Source: Raffaelea ambrosiae
Lineage: Eukaryota > Ascomycota > Sordariomycetes > Ophiostomatales > Ophiostomataceae
Reading direction: 5' to 3'
Assembly: GCA_002778195.1 (NCBI GenBank)
Contig: PCDI01000005.1
Span: forward strand, 959,075-1,023,074
DNA: 64,000 bases
In this document: piece after piece, positions 37,355 to 48,902 of the stretch
How the letters are laid out: each line of letters opens with the position of its first letter
Numbering within the stretch: the first letter of the stretch is position 1
The notes under the pieces: model-generated
The model's input: only the letters and a program-made list of their open reading frames with translations
Databases searched by the model: none
What the model was told of the DNA's origin: nothing
Made by a program: the position numbers and the translations under genes

Positions 37355-38636
37355 ATGTCTGTCCAGGATGGAATCCCGCCCAATGGCAACGACGTCGACA
37401 TGTCCGACCACATGAAGCTCGACGATGACCCGCGCCTGGGCCCCGACGGCGAAATCATTCCCAAGACCGACGAGGAATACGCCCAGACGCAGCTGACTCT
37501 TCGCGCTATCGTGTCGTCCAAGGAAGCTGGTGTCATCATTGGCAAGGGCGGCAAGAATGTGGCCGATCTCCGCGACGAGACTGGCGTGAAGGCTGGCGTG
37601 AGCAAGGCTGTCCAGGGCGTCCACGACCGCGTCCTCACCATCACCGGTGGCTGCGAGTCGATCGCCAAGGCCTATGCTGTTGTGGCGCGTGCCCTTCTGG
37701 AGGGCGTGCCCACCATGGGCATGGGCGGCATTGTTCAGGGCAACGGCACCCATCGTAAGTGGTCTCCCTTCTGTTCTCTCTGGTTCCTGTTGTCTCATGC
37801 GCCGGGCTGCGCTGACCAATTTTCCTAGCCATCAAACTGCTCATCTCCCACAACCAGATGGGCACCATTATTGGCCGCGGCGGCCTGAAGATCAAGCACA
37901 TCCAGGACGTTTCTGGTGTGCGCATGGTCGCCCAGAAGGAGATGCTGCCGCAGTCGACGGAGCGCGTTGTCGAGGTCCAGGGCACGCCCGAGGGCATCCA
38001 GAAAGCTATCTGGGAGATCTGCAAGTGCCTTGTCGACGACTGGCAGCGCGGCACCGGCACCGTTCTCTACAACCCTGTTGTCCGCACCCAGGGCTCCAGC
38101 GCTACTGGTGTCGCCACCGGCAGCATTGGCGGTTCCAGCTACAACACTGGTCGCTCGGACTACGGCACGTCTCGGGTCACTCGCACCGGAAACGGTGCCG
38201 ACTTCAGCAACGGCGCTCCTTCGCGCACACACAACCGTCGGTCGGACTCTGATGCCGCTGCCCGTGGTCCTCCGACCCACGATGAGCAGGGCAACGAGAT
38301 CCAGACGCAAAACATCAGCATTCCCGCGGACATGGTTGGTTGTATCATCGGCCGTGCTGGCTCCAAGATCAGTGAGATCCGCAAGACGTCAGGTGCTCGT
38401 ATTTCTATTGCAAAGGTAACGCATACTTCTCTAATTAAAAGCTTTCGAGGCGCATTTGTCCAGCCGTCCATGTTCATTTGCTAAAATGAGATTAGGCACC
38501 GCACGATGAAACTGGCGAGAGAATGTTCACCATTATGGGAAGCGCCAAGGCCAACGAGACTGCCCTTTTCCTTCTCTATGAAAACCTGGAGGCCGAGAAG
38601 ATGCGCCGCAGCCAGGCGGTGCAACCCGCCGAGTAA
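37355..38636 (+). CDS. Triple KH-domain RNA-binding protein (PCBP/Rnc1/Pbp2-like)
   Basis: Exons 37355-37754, 37829-38415 and 38496-38636 encode about 375 residues. Introns have GTAAGT...CTAG and GTAACG...TTAG ends and close in phase. Three KH domains are visible by their GxxG loops: IIGKGGKNV (about residue 60), IIGRGGLKI (about 148) and IIGRAGSKI (about 305). A Gly/Ser/Thr-rich linker joins domains 2 and 3. This arrangement is that of poly(rC)-binding proteins and of yeast Pbp2/Hek2 and fission-yeast Rnc1, which bind C- or pyrimidine-rich elements and control mRNA stability or translation. All three loops keep the GxxG needed for RNA binding. It should act in the cytoplasm and nucleus. The very CT-rich region upstream of the start makes self-regulation conceivable (inference only). 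Confidence 0.92.
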
Positions 38637-40419
38637 TCGCCACTGATAGCCATATGCCTGATATCCTCTGCGCTATTGTCCCGCTCGTTTTATACCACCG
38701 AGGGGCTAGGCCCTGCCGAAACATGACTGTATCTTTCTCGTCGTCTCCCTGATAATTCTTTGCCTGGATTTGGCAACCCCTTCAAGCTCTTGAGGAATAC
38801 CCAGATCTGGCTTGCCGCAAGGCTGAAAATTTTTCTTTTTATTGGCAGGCTCGAGGACGGTACAAAATGATTCCATGACGAAACCTGTCGCTTTCTTTTC
38901 GTGTTCTTATATTTCTTCCCTCTTTCACTTCTTCTGTGTGTTGTCTCTTTGGTTTTGGTCCCCGAAAAAAAGATTGTCGCCGGCGCACCCGTTTTTATTT
39001 TATTCTTATTCCCTTTTTTCCCCTTATTTTTTACCCCGTTTTTCTATGTTTACTACTGCTCGTTCGGTTCTTTCCAACTGGTGTCCCGGTTATTTCACTC
39101 CTTTGTATTCCCGCGGCGACGAATTCTGCGACCGGGCGACTTTTTGTCTTTTTTTATCACGACGAGAGTTTCTATCGCCTTTGATGAAAGTGGGATGGAC
39201 TGGGCGTGGATGGCAAACAGGCTTTCTTTTGACTTTACCTCGGCGATGATTCATGACGATATTTTCCTTTCTGACAAAACAAAAAGAAAACTGGGGATAT
39301 TTCCCACGGGAGCACATTTGATCCGTCGTCAACCTACCTTGTTCTTTCGCCCACCGTCCCTCCTTGTTTCTCTCTCCTGGCCCTCAGCGTTTAACCGTGC
39401 GTTTCGCACATAAATCTCTCTTCAGACCCCCCAAAACCGTACTCTCCCAACAACAAACGAGAAGCAGCCCAATCTCGGTCTCAGTGTTCCTCTTACGGCT
39501 ACCGTCGCAGCTCGTTGTCGCCGCGCACCACGTCGGCATGGAGCCACACCGAAAGTGATCATCTGGGCTACTTGGACATACTTGTTCTTGTCGACATACC
39601 TTGTTGCAAAATGAGCTCCTGACTATCCAGCTCACACCTCTCTCTCTCTCCCTCCCACTCTCTTCTTATCTCTATATCCATGTCTCTACAGACCGTTGAT
39701 ATTCTAGCTAGCTAGCTATGCAACCGCCGTTGATATCTTCAATTTACCTGCCATGGAGCGAACGCAAATCATAGAACATGGAAAAAGTGACTGCACCTGC
39801 AAGACGATGTCATAAAAACATGAACGCAGGGACTTAGTTGAGAGAAGAAGGGTGTGTATTGCTAACTTTTCTGCCCGGACCACACAAAGCTTCGTCTGCG
39901 TGTTGATGATGGCCTCTGCAAGGCTGTACTCGTAGAGAATGAGCCCCACTTTCGAATGCCGGGGGGGGGGGGGGGGGGGGGGGGGGAGGGGGCAGGTGGG
40001 CAAAAACGTTGGTGGCGGGGCAGCTGGCAAGATGGGCGCGCTTTAGCGTTGGAAATTCGGGGTAACAGTGGGGTGTCAACATTTCGTAGTAGCATCAAGA
40101 CAGAATCCTGATTAAAATGAGCAACTAATTATTAAGTTTGTTGCAGAATAGACTCGTGAGGGACGCAAATTCTTTACTCCGCAAGCATTCCTCAACATGC
40201 GCCTCCTACTATATATGTACCGTCTCAAAGCAATATCAAGCCGGTCATAATGTATGAATCCATGTCTGGCCAAAGAAAGCTTTAGTAGGCGAATGGGCTA
40301 CTCGCAATCGTCAACAACAGAGACGCCCGACTAGAACCATGAAATGAGCCTCTTCGCCTATACCGGCGATTACTCGTGGATAGGAAGCATCAGCAAGACA
40401 CACACATAATAAATTTGAC
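38637..40419. other. 3' flank and spacer with a long G-run
   Basis: No gene is seen. T-rich sequence to about 39050 fits a 3' untranslated region. A run of 26 G lies at 39961-39986. Confidence 0.5.
39961..39986. repeat. Run of 26 G
   Basis: An uninterrupted homopolymer, followed by GGG groups up to about 40020. It could form G-quadruplex structures and is also a likely place for sequencing length error. Confidence 0.9.
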
Positions 40420-41093
40420 ATGAACAAGCTAGCCTGCGTAGCGGCTACTTCGGTTGACGCAAATCGTTGTCTTGGCGTCGTCAAATGTCCTAGTGACAGG
40501 TGCAGTAAGGCCTTCATATTCAAGATGAACGACGGCCGGGAGGTTATTGGCGAAGTATCTTACCCGAGGGCTGACCAACTGTATTGCACAACAGCAAGTG
40601 AAGTTTCTTCTTTGGACTTTGTAAGATGAGGCCTTGTAGAGAGTGGGTATAAATAGCATGTTTAACTAACAATAAAACTACCTAAATGCAAAACGTCCTC
40701 TCTACATCAATACCTAAGGTCTCGGCCTGGAAATCATCTACACGTAGCAGTCCCGTCGGCGCCGAGTATATTATGATGGGAAAGGCAGCTGGCATCCTGC
40801 TGGACCTCGCTTGGGACTCATTCACACTCTCAGACCAGTTGAAGATTTTCTCCCAAGTTGCAGACATGATGGAATCCTAGTTTTCCGGGACCTTTCCAGC
40901 ATATGACAGTCTTTGCTACAAGACGGATCCCCCCGGAGGAGTGCCCGTTCGTGCCAGCAATGCCGCCACGACGGTATAACAACCATTTGTCATCATCCCT
41001 GCTACGGTGAGAGACTGGTGTGAGGCGGGATGCTAAAAGCTGCACTGCGATAGAGGTCCATGGTCATCGGTGCTCGCGTACCGCAGAGCCGTG

Positions 41094-41145
<52 letters not shown>

Positions 41146-41792
41146 ACTATACAGGATCTTTTAACTCAGAAACGGCTGGTAACGGTTTTTGTACCACCGG
41201 AGAAACTGTACCAGCTATCGGAGGTCAACAGTCTCCGCGCGCTGAACGGGTCTCTCTGGGTCCTAGAAACCATCCTACCAGCCGGGTCGTCGGGAGGAAA
41301 GCGCCAGGTTGCAAACCATTCTGTCGATAAGACGACAAAACCAAAGGATGATGCTGAGATTCTTCCCATGCTTTCTGGTTGACTCAAGCATAATGACTTG
41401 CACGGTGGATGCATTTTCGTCGACCCCGACAACCCTTCTCAGATCACAGGCACCATTGACTGCCAGTTCGCCCAGATCGTACCTCTCTTCGACCATTGGA
41501 TGGACCCAGCTTCTATCATTGTTTGACAGGCGCGGGTGTAGAAAACGCTTTGTACATGTTACTCCCACTTGACACAACGGCGATGGGTATGAGTGAGGAG
41601 TAGCAGAGCGCTGCACGCGCGTGGACTGTTCCCGCTTGTCCTGGCATCAGAGAATCGGGCGTTCATCGATCGCGACGTCGACGGCGCTGCGGTTCTGAGC
41701 TTCTCGCTAATCTTGGAGATGCTATGCCTCTACGGCGAGGACGAGGAAGCCATCAAGCGGCAATCTGTCAAGCTGTGGCCATTTGACAGGTG
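40420..41792 (+). pseudogene. Decayed phosphotransferase (APH/AIM9-like) gene
   Basis: Successive pieces match the order of fungal AIM9-type aminoglycoside-phosphotransferase-fold proteins. An N-terminal lobe (MNDGREVIGEVSYPRA, then TASEVSSLDFVR) spans 40420-40626. A hinge with IPKVSAW and PVGAEYIMM follows (about 40700-40780). Then come FVIIPATVRDW and RGPWSSVLAYRRAV (about 40985-41092), an AG microsatellite, the catalytic and metal segment VDPDNPSQITGTIDCQFAQ with PLFDHWMDPA (about 41415-41515), and a C-terminal helix region to 41792. Breaks include a TGA at 40627, TAG at 40878, TAA near 40976, the microsatellite expansion, and DLHGGC in place of the usual DLHxxN brackets of the active site. 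Some breaks could be introns, but several clean reading-frame faults and the altered active site argue for a dead gene. Confidence 0.8.
41096..41141. repeat. AG dinucleotide microsatellite, about 23 copies
   Basis: A perfect AG run directly after the segment encoding RAV in the phosphotransferase pseudogene, replacing or interrupting its coding sequence. Confidence 0.95.
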
Positions 41793-42450
41793 ACTGCTGT
41801 GTACGATAAAGAAAAAAAAAAAGACTTGGGAATATCCTCGCTACGCATGGCAACTAACAGTAGGACAAACTGTATGTGCAGGTAGTGTCATTGCTGTCTT
41901 GCTGTCATGCGAGTATGACCGTTGTTGGCCACGTGATCATTTACACCAACGTGGGAGTGAGTTTCAGCACCTTCGCTTTCTACACCGCCTTCCTAAATCA
42001 GCTAATGTGGGGAACAGCCCTCTCCCCTGGTACCTGGCCATGTTGCACCGACACCCTAAATTTAGTCCTTTGCGCCAGGCTGTCCACTACTGGGGAAAGA
42101 GTGCTTTCTTTTTGCGCCCGCTCCCCGTCTCGCGACCTGGCTTTGCTGTCCTTCGTTTTTTGTTTTTTTTGCAATTTCAATTCTTCAGGTTCTCGACTTT
42201 CTCGCTTCCACCCCCCCTTTTTTTTCTCAGTCTCTCATTCAGCATTTGCGCTCACGAGTTCTTTCGTTCTTCTTTGTCTCGTCCAATTGTCTTTGTTTTT
42301 GTTTGGTATACAATCGCCCCTGGCGGGAAGTTGTAACTTGTGACTGTCCCTATTTTTTATTTTTTTTATTTTGGGCAGTCTTTGTTTGTCCCTTTGCCTT
42401 TCTCCCATCGCATCATTCCGCCTTGTCCCTCTCCCCTCCTCCCTCCCGAC
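41793..42450. other. Spacer and CT-rich leader of the HUT1 gene
   Basis: No gene is seen. From about 42110 the top strand is CT-rich with T-runs, consistent with promoter and leader sequence of the gene at 42451. Confidence 0.5.
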
Positions 42451-44038
42451 ATGGCACGAAAAAAGGCCGCACCTGTTCGGCGCGAAGTATCCTCCGAGTA
42501 TGTGAGCAAGGAAGACCGCGCGGAAGCACTCATCCAACGGCGCAAGGAAGCCAACGGGTTCGCCAATGGACACGCAGCAGAAGCTTCACCACCAGCATCA
42601 CCAGCCACGGCACCAGCGCAAAATGGATCAGCATCGCACAAGAAGAGGGCTTCTGCTGCTGCGCCAGCCACGATAAAGAGCCCGCCGGGTCTCCAACAGG
42701 TGGCCATTGCCGTCGCGGGCATCTACGGGTCATTGTGAGTAGCAGCGATGGGGTGGCCCCGGGGCTTGTCTGGCAGCCTCGTGACAGCCTTGCATGGACT
42801 CTATAATAGAACTAACGAACTTTTTTTTTTTTCCCTTCTGCAGCCTCACTTGGGGCTACCTCCAGGAGAAGCTCACGACGACGGCATACCCGGCACCCAC
42901 GGCTGCTTCCGACATGGCCTCCTCCTCCTCCTCCTCCTCATCCGAAGTCTTTCACTTCCCCGTCTTTCTCAACACCGTCCAGTCCGCCATGGCGGCCGTC
43001 ACCGGCATGCTCTACCTCTGGGCCACCACACCCGCCGGCCGGCCTGTCGCCTCCATCATTCCCTCGGCGCGCATCCTGTCCCCCCTGCTGCTCGTCGCCC
43101 TCACGTCGTCGCTCGCGTCGCCCTTTGGCTACGCCTCCCTCGCCCACATCGACTACATCACCTACATCCTCGCCAAGTCCTGCAAGCTGCTGCCCGTCAT
43201 GTTCCTCCACGTCACCATCTTCCGCCGCCGCTACCCGCTCTACAAATACCTCGTCGTCGCCGCCGTCACGGCGGGCGTCGCCGTCTTCACCCTGCACACG
43301 GGCAGCCGCAAGTCGTCGCGCGGCCCGTCGTCCGGCCAGACCGGCTGGGGCCTGCTCCTGCTCGGCATCAACCTGCTCTTTGACGGCCTCACCAACAGCA
43401 CCCAGGACTACATCTTTGAGGCCTTCCGGCCCTTCTCGGGCCCGCAGATGATGTGCGCGAACAGCCTGATGCAGACGGCCGTCACCGGCACGTACCTGCT
43501 GATCGTCAACCCGTGGCTGGTGCACTCGGGCGTGGGCGCGTGGCTCGGCGCCGTCGACGAGGCCGCCGCCGCCGACGGCGGGCTGGGCGAGCTGACGGCG
43601 GCGCTGGCATTCCTGCAGCGGCACCCGGCCGTGTGGCAGGATGTCTTGGGGTTTGCCGCGTGCGGCGCCGTGGGGCAAATCTTTATCTGTACGTACGCTG
43701 GTCGGATGTCTCACGTCTTTAATTTTTTTTTTTTTTGTTTTCCTTTCTCCTCCTCTTGTCTTCTGGTTCCCTGTTTTGTTTTGTTTCTTTTCTCTAACTT
43801 GTCAGTCTACGCTCTGTCCACGTTCTCGTCCGTCTTCTTGGTCACCGTCACGGTCACCCGCAAGATGTGCACCATGATCCTGTCCGTCGTGGCTTTCGGT
43901 CACCGGCTGTCGCACATGCAGTGGCTCGGCGTGGCCCTGGTGTTTGGCGGCATTGGCGTGGAAGCACAGATTTCGCGGGCTGAGAAGCTCAAGAAGGCCG
44001 CACTAGCAGCGGAAGCAGCCAGCAAAAAGGAGACCTAA
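42451..44038 (+). CDS. hut1: UDP-galactose/UDP-glucose transporter, HUT1 family, with KKXX tail
   Basis: Exons 42451-42734, 42844-43688 and 43806-44038 encode about 453 residues. Introns of 109 and 117 nt have GTGAGT/GTACGT donors and CAG acceptors, and both phases close. Residues 1-80 are a disordered, basic and Ala-rich cytosolic tail. The remainder has about ten hydrophobic segments of the nucleotide-sugar transporter (SLC35B1/HUT1) family: YGSFLTWGYLQEKL in the first helix, ILAKSCKLLPVM, the conserved DGLTNSTQDYIF loop and FYALSTFSSVFLVTVTVTRKMCTMILSVV. It ends in KKET, a KKXX signal for retrieval to the endoplasmic reticulum. HUT1 proteins import UDP-sugars into the ER lumen for glycoprotein quality control. 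Compared with yeast HUT1, the N-terminal tail is long. Confidence 0.92.
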
Positions 44039-45058
44039 AAAGGCAGTGTGTGTTAGGGGGGCTATGTGTTCATGGAGAGAGAGAGAGAGAGAGACAGAGA
44101 GAGGATGGCAAAAGAGGAAGGGAGGCCGGCGTCGTTGTATACATTGCATTTGACTTTCAAAGAAAAGGCATAGAAGAAAAAACAAACGAAACAATGAAAG
44201 AAGAAAAAAATGGGAAACAAACAAAAGCCAGAACAGTAGACCAAAGAACAAATGACGTAGTTGGGTCACTTGAGCAATCTCCCGCCACTGTCACTTCGGC
44301 TGCTTCCCCTCAGATGCCAACTGTTGCCACCGCTTGGTGGTTCTCCTGCTGCTTCGATGGTGCCCCAGCCCACGCCTTTTTCGAGCGTCCGCCATCTCCA
44401 GATGGAGTTGTGATTCTCTTTTGACACGGAATGTTATCACTGGCTCAACGTTTAACGACCATGTTTGTTTGCTATTGTCAGTCCCCTGGCCTTCTTGTCT
44501 CCATCCAAAAGACGGAGGGCGAGGTGAAGAAGAGAAAGAAGAGAATGGGTTTTTATCTTCTTTTATTTTTTGCCTCTTGTCATCTGCTCGAATGCTTGTC
44601 ACTCTCGGCCGGTACATGACGTCTTGTTTGGTTAAGGTAAGCTTTGGGGTTATAACACATGACATCAATCACTACTAGGATAGGATCATGGTTGGGTTTT
44701 CAATTGTTTTTTTTTTCTTTAAATTTTCGTAGTTATTTTCCGCGCTCGCTCGCAAATGAGCGGACGATGGCTCAAGTCTTGTCATCAGTGAGGGATATCC
44801 CAGTATCTATCAGAGGTAGAAAGAAAATGTTCATGTTGTAGATCAAAACGTAAAACAAAAAAGAAAGAAAAAGGAAGAAAAAAAAGGAAAAAGAAAGAGA
44901 AAAGAAAAGAAAAGAAGAAAAGAAAGGAAAGAAAAGAAAAAGAAAAAAAAAAAAGAACAGCGATGCCAGCGATGCCAGCGACGAGGGAAGCTTGCATATT
45001 CATGGCCGCGAAATAGCGATAAAGACTATGGGGAAGAACAGATGGGAAAAGTCCCCCT
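44039..45058. other. Spacer with AG and A-rich purine tracts
   Basis: No gene is seen. It contains an AG microsatellite (about 44076-44103) and a nearly pure purine A/G tract at 44852-44956. Confidence 0.55.
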
Positions 45059-46547
45059 GTGTCATGCCAAACAGCTCGTCGCTGTGAAAGGATTTGTCAC
45101 GTGGGCCCATGGCCCCCATGGAATTGTATCCAGTGCTTTGATATACGGGCTGCGGCTGCAGAGAGCTTCGGCATGGTGATTGAAAGCCCCTTTGACAATC
45201 TCTCTGCCCCCGTGGACGTCGCAGGAAACGACTCTTTCTTTGTTCATTTCTGCTCTCTTAAAGTAAATCCTCGCTCAAAGGTAACCAAAGGGTTTCATTA
45301 CCTACACAGCACTCTCAACTCAGAGATAACTCATTTTCATGTGAAATTCCTGGAGAAAAGGGAGGCGAAGCCCTATGTCGTACTTCATCTAAACACAACT
45401 GGGGCAATAGGAAAAAAAAAAACCCCTGGTATGGAAAATGAGAAAGAAGTCCCGTTTTAGTGGATGTCTCCTCGGTATGGAATACGTGGGCTCCGGTGAA
45501 AGGGGGCAGGGCGGCGAATTTGAGGTCCATCTGTTGAACTACTGTCTTTCCACAAAGTCTGCGCTCGCCGGCTTTCAGTTCAAATTGCTTCAGCCTACGA
45601 CGCCCTGGGAGTTGATCTGTATTGCCCGGGGGGATAACACATAGCTGCCCGCCAATATGCGATCCAACTTGCTATGGTTCGACTTTGTCGTAGCCACTGA
45701 CGCTGGAAATATGGACGGCTGCCGTGATTTCATGGTTGTCGTGATTTCATGTGAGTAGTGATCGTTTCTGTCGATTCTATTCATCTGTGCAAATTTGGGA
45801 ATGATCCCTGCTCACTTTTCTTCTTCCATCCAACAAGCACTCAATGGTTTATCAGACTCGCAACACCAGGTGTGGTGAGCTGGAACATGAGAGGCTCCTC
45901 GGTTACTCAATTCTACACAAACTTTGGATACCATATACCAAGTGCCCAGTTTCACCACATCATCTCGAAAGACTACACAACAACGAAGCATAATGGAAAA
46001 CGGATTTGCAGAATCTCGGATCTTCCACTTCACAAGGGAATGTTCCATGATCCTGCATTTGTACGTCACACGAGCTATCACCAATACAACGTCGCCCATG
46101 TACAGCCTGTTGCAGCAGCCACATAGCATCCTCAGCAAATCGTACTCCAAGGGCCGACAGCTGGAGCTGGCTTGGGCAGCGGGGCTACCTCGCAAGGTTC
46201 GCTCGTGCCAGCCCAGAGTCAAGGTCGCTGGAGCACACCCGGTTGCAGTCAGCCGCAGAACTACCCTGGGAACCCTTCAACGGCTGGATATTCGAGCTTC
46301 GACCAACCACAAGCATGGAATGCAGCTTCTAGCCTGGCGCAGTATCAAGAATATCCCAGCCAGGACACCCAACAGCACTACGGCGAATACTCGAGCGGGG
46401 CAGCAGAAGGCCACAATGTCAATACCAGTGATTATGGACCAGCGGCCGGACCCCAATTCTATTCACAGCGGCAGACGACTCCCGGGCGGGCTGGACATCC
46501 CGCCACTCCGTACTCAGCCACCGACAACTTGTCAGGCATGTACGCAG
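45059..46547 (+). pseudogene. Probable decayed multi-exon gene of unknown family (5' part)
   Basis: Coding-like pieces follow one another in changing frames: about 45130-45430 (ending HLNTTGAIGKKK), 45510-45640 (EFEVHLLNYCLSTKSAL), 45660-45750 (LLWFDFVVATDAGNMDG) and 45760-46126 (AHVQPVAAAT then TAG). The last is followed in the same frame by 46127-46547 (Gln/Ser/Tyr/Pro-rich, SSFDQPQAWNAASSLAQYQE). The 46127-46547 frame has no in-frame ATG after the TAG, so it cannot be a stand-alone gene. Either introns I cannot place join the pieces, or stops and frameshifts have killed the gene. I do not recognise the family. Confidence 0.4.
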
Positions 46548-46657
46548 GTCAGGGGTGAATCCTCCACCGTGCAGGATGAGTTTCAAACTGAAAACAGCAA
46601 GTTCGTCGAATCCTCTGCACACACTTGTATGGCTGCTGGTTGATCATGGAACTGCAG

Positions 46658-46824
46658 GACCGAGCACCGGATCTGGAGCGCCCAGCCATGGTCAGCCACC
46701 CAGCAGCCGCCACAGAAGCCACGGTTCACGGCACACATCTGGTCACACTTCTTCCGGTAGCCATGGTGGGTCCTCTCGCCATGGCGGATCTTCTGGCCAT
46801 CGCCGGAGCCACGGTCATCATTAA
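46658..46824 (+). pseudogene. Probable terminal exon of the same decayed or unresolved gene
   Basis: A possible intron 46548-46657 (GTCAGG to CTGCAG) would join the Gln/Ser-rich exon in phase to this Ser/Gly/His-rich tail (SHGGSSRHGGSSGHRR then a TAA at 46822). The in-phase join and matching composition favour one gene, but the upstream TAG at 46124 remains unexplained. Confidence 0.4.
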
Positions 46825-48537
46825 AACATCATGGATCAAAGCCAAGACGATGACCGTGAATATCGCTAGGCGCAAGACGGAATACGGGACCTGTTCAGCC
46901 GCCATTCTTGCAATTAGCGGGCTGTAGTAGCGAGACGTTGGGGAACGAGACAACTTGTCGATTTATTTATCGGGTTGCTTATCATTTAGGCGAGAAGGCT
47001 CAAGGACTGGAGAAAGAAAGACGGGGTGCTTTTTTTCTTCCTTAAAATTTAAAAAGAAAACAGGATCAGAAAGAAGAGAGAGGAGAAAAAGAGAAGAAAA
47101 AAATAAGAAGAAAAGAAGAAGAAAAGAGGAAGGAAGGAAGCGGAAGGGATCAAAAACACCACACATATAAATAAATCATAAAACGAAAAAAAAGAAAGAA
47201 AAAAACAATTAGAAAAGAAGGTAACCGGTTGCTTCACAGCCGTAGTTACGCTACATAAAAGTCAATTAAACTTGTACATAATATCTTTGACCACACATCG
47301 TGAAAACAAGGCAAAATCGGATTGATTGGTTCCGCACGGTGTTGTCATGGGCACAAGAGAAAACCCCTGCTACGGTACCAGCAAGGCTGTAGTACCGTGT
47401 AAAGAACCCAGAGCCATCGCGACAAATACAAGCCACGCTCACAGCTTGATGGCCTGAACTGATCTGGCCCAGAAGTGGTGTCAACTACGAAAAGATTTCA
47501 ATTAGGAGAGTGTGTTGGTGCTTGAAGGGTGTGTCAGAAATCGCCGTATCCAGCCTGCACATTCGGCAGAAGATCGAGTGCTGAAATGGACACAAAGGAG
47601 TTCTTGGGATTTCTCTCTGCCTCTACCGAATTGCAGTAGTTGGATATCTCTGTCTTCAATACAGTATCTGTATGTTAATTTCCATCCATTAGATTAAGCT
47701 CAAGACCAACTCGAGCCAACTGTCAAACTAAAGGTTAACGCTGGTAACTAACGGTTTTTTGCTTGTTTCTTTCTTTTTTCTCCCGCTCTGTCTTTCTTTT
47801 CAATCCTTATTGCGATCAGCCTGTTTTTTGTCTTTGTGTCCTCTCTCATTCCTTTGGACATGCTCGTGTTCATATTTTGAGTTGCCGACTCTTGGCCTGT
47901 TGTGCCGATATCCGTGCTCGTTCCTCGAGGCATAGAGTTGACAATGTTGGAGATGCTAGGACACGTGAGCTGCTGGCATAGCAAACGAGACATCCATTGC
48001 CTCCTACGCCTTCCAACTTGTATACGATGTACTTGTTCCGAAGATGACGTCACTGCGCCACCTCTATTAGGCACTCCTTACTCCTACTACGATGAATGGC
48101 TTGCTCCAAAAATTAAAGTTTAATTTTGCGGTTTCATGCCGAAGCGGCTGTCATGCCAGCATTTTGTGGGTTTCGGCTCGAGAGCAAAGTCTGACGAGAA
48201 AAAAAAGTTGAGAATTGGCATTTTTAGTTGGATCTATGTGGAAACCTCCTCCCCCCCCGGTTTGTCCGTTGTATGCATCCAGAAAAAGAGTCACCAGCCG
48301 AGAAACAGAATGACGGAGAACAGATACACACCAAACTTCATCCCTTTATTCTTCTTTCAACGCGTGCTGTGGTATGCTTGTCATGTATGCCCTTTTTCAT
48401 ATTGATCTTGTTCGCTTTGCCTTCAAAAACAGTAACCCAAAGAACAAGCTGCTTGATGTTGTGATTGGTCATGGGACATGGTCATTGGATATATAGGTTC
48501 ATAATACAAAAAAATATGCATCAGCCGCTGGGATGAA

Positions 48538-48574
<37 letters not shown>

Positions 48575-48902
48575 CAACAATAAAAAAGAACAAGAAAAGA
48601 ACAAGAGAAAAAGAAAGGGAAGTACACAGAATATAAAGTACAAAAAAAAAAAAAAACGCCTGCGTATGAAGACGGGGGAGGGGTTGTGGCGGCTGGCTGG
48701 CTAGAATACATGAGTTTCAAAAATGAAGACCAAACGAAATCACGAAACAAAACTAAAAACAGTCCTCTCCTTTGGGGAATCTTGTCGTTGAAACGAGGAG
48801 ATGGAATCCAGATACCAAAAACGATTGAAAGCGATTGAAAGAACACAGTAAAGTGAGGAACATGGGAAAAGGGAAAGAGGTAACAACGCCGGTCATGATC
48901 GT
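46825..48902. other. AT-richer spacer with purine tracts and GA microsatellite
   Basis: No gene is seen. There are A/G tracts at about 47040-47145 and 48590-48660 and a GA microsatellite at 48541-48572. The right part should be the 3' untranslated region of the minus-strand gene ending at 48903. Confidence 0.55.
48541..48572. repeat. GA dinucleotide microsatellite
   Basis: Sixteen perfect GA copies, continuing the short AGAG stretch that precedes them. Confidence 0.9.
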
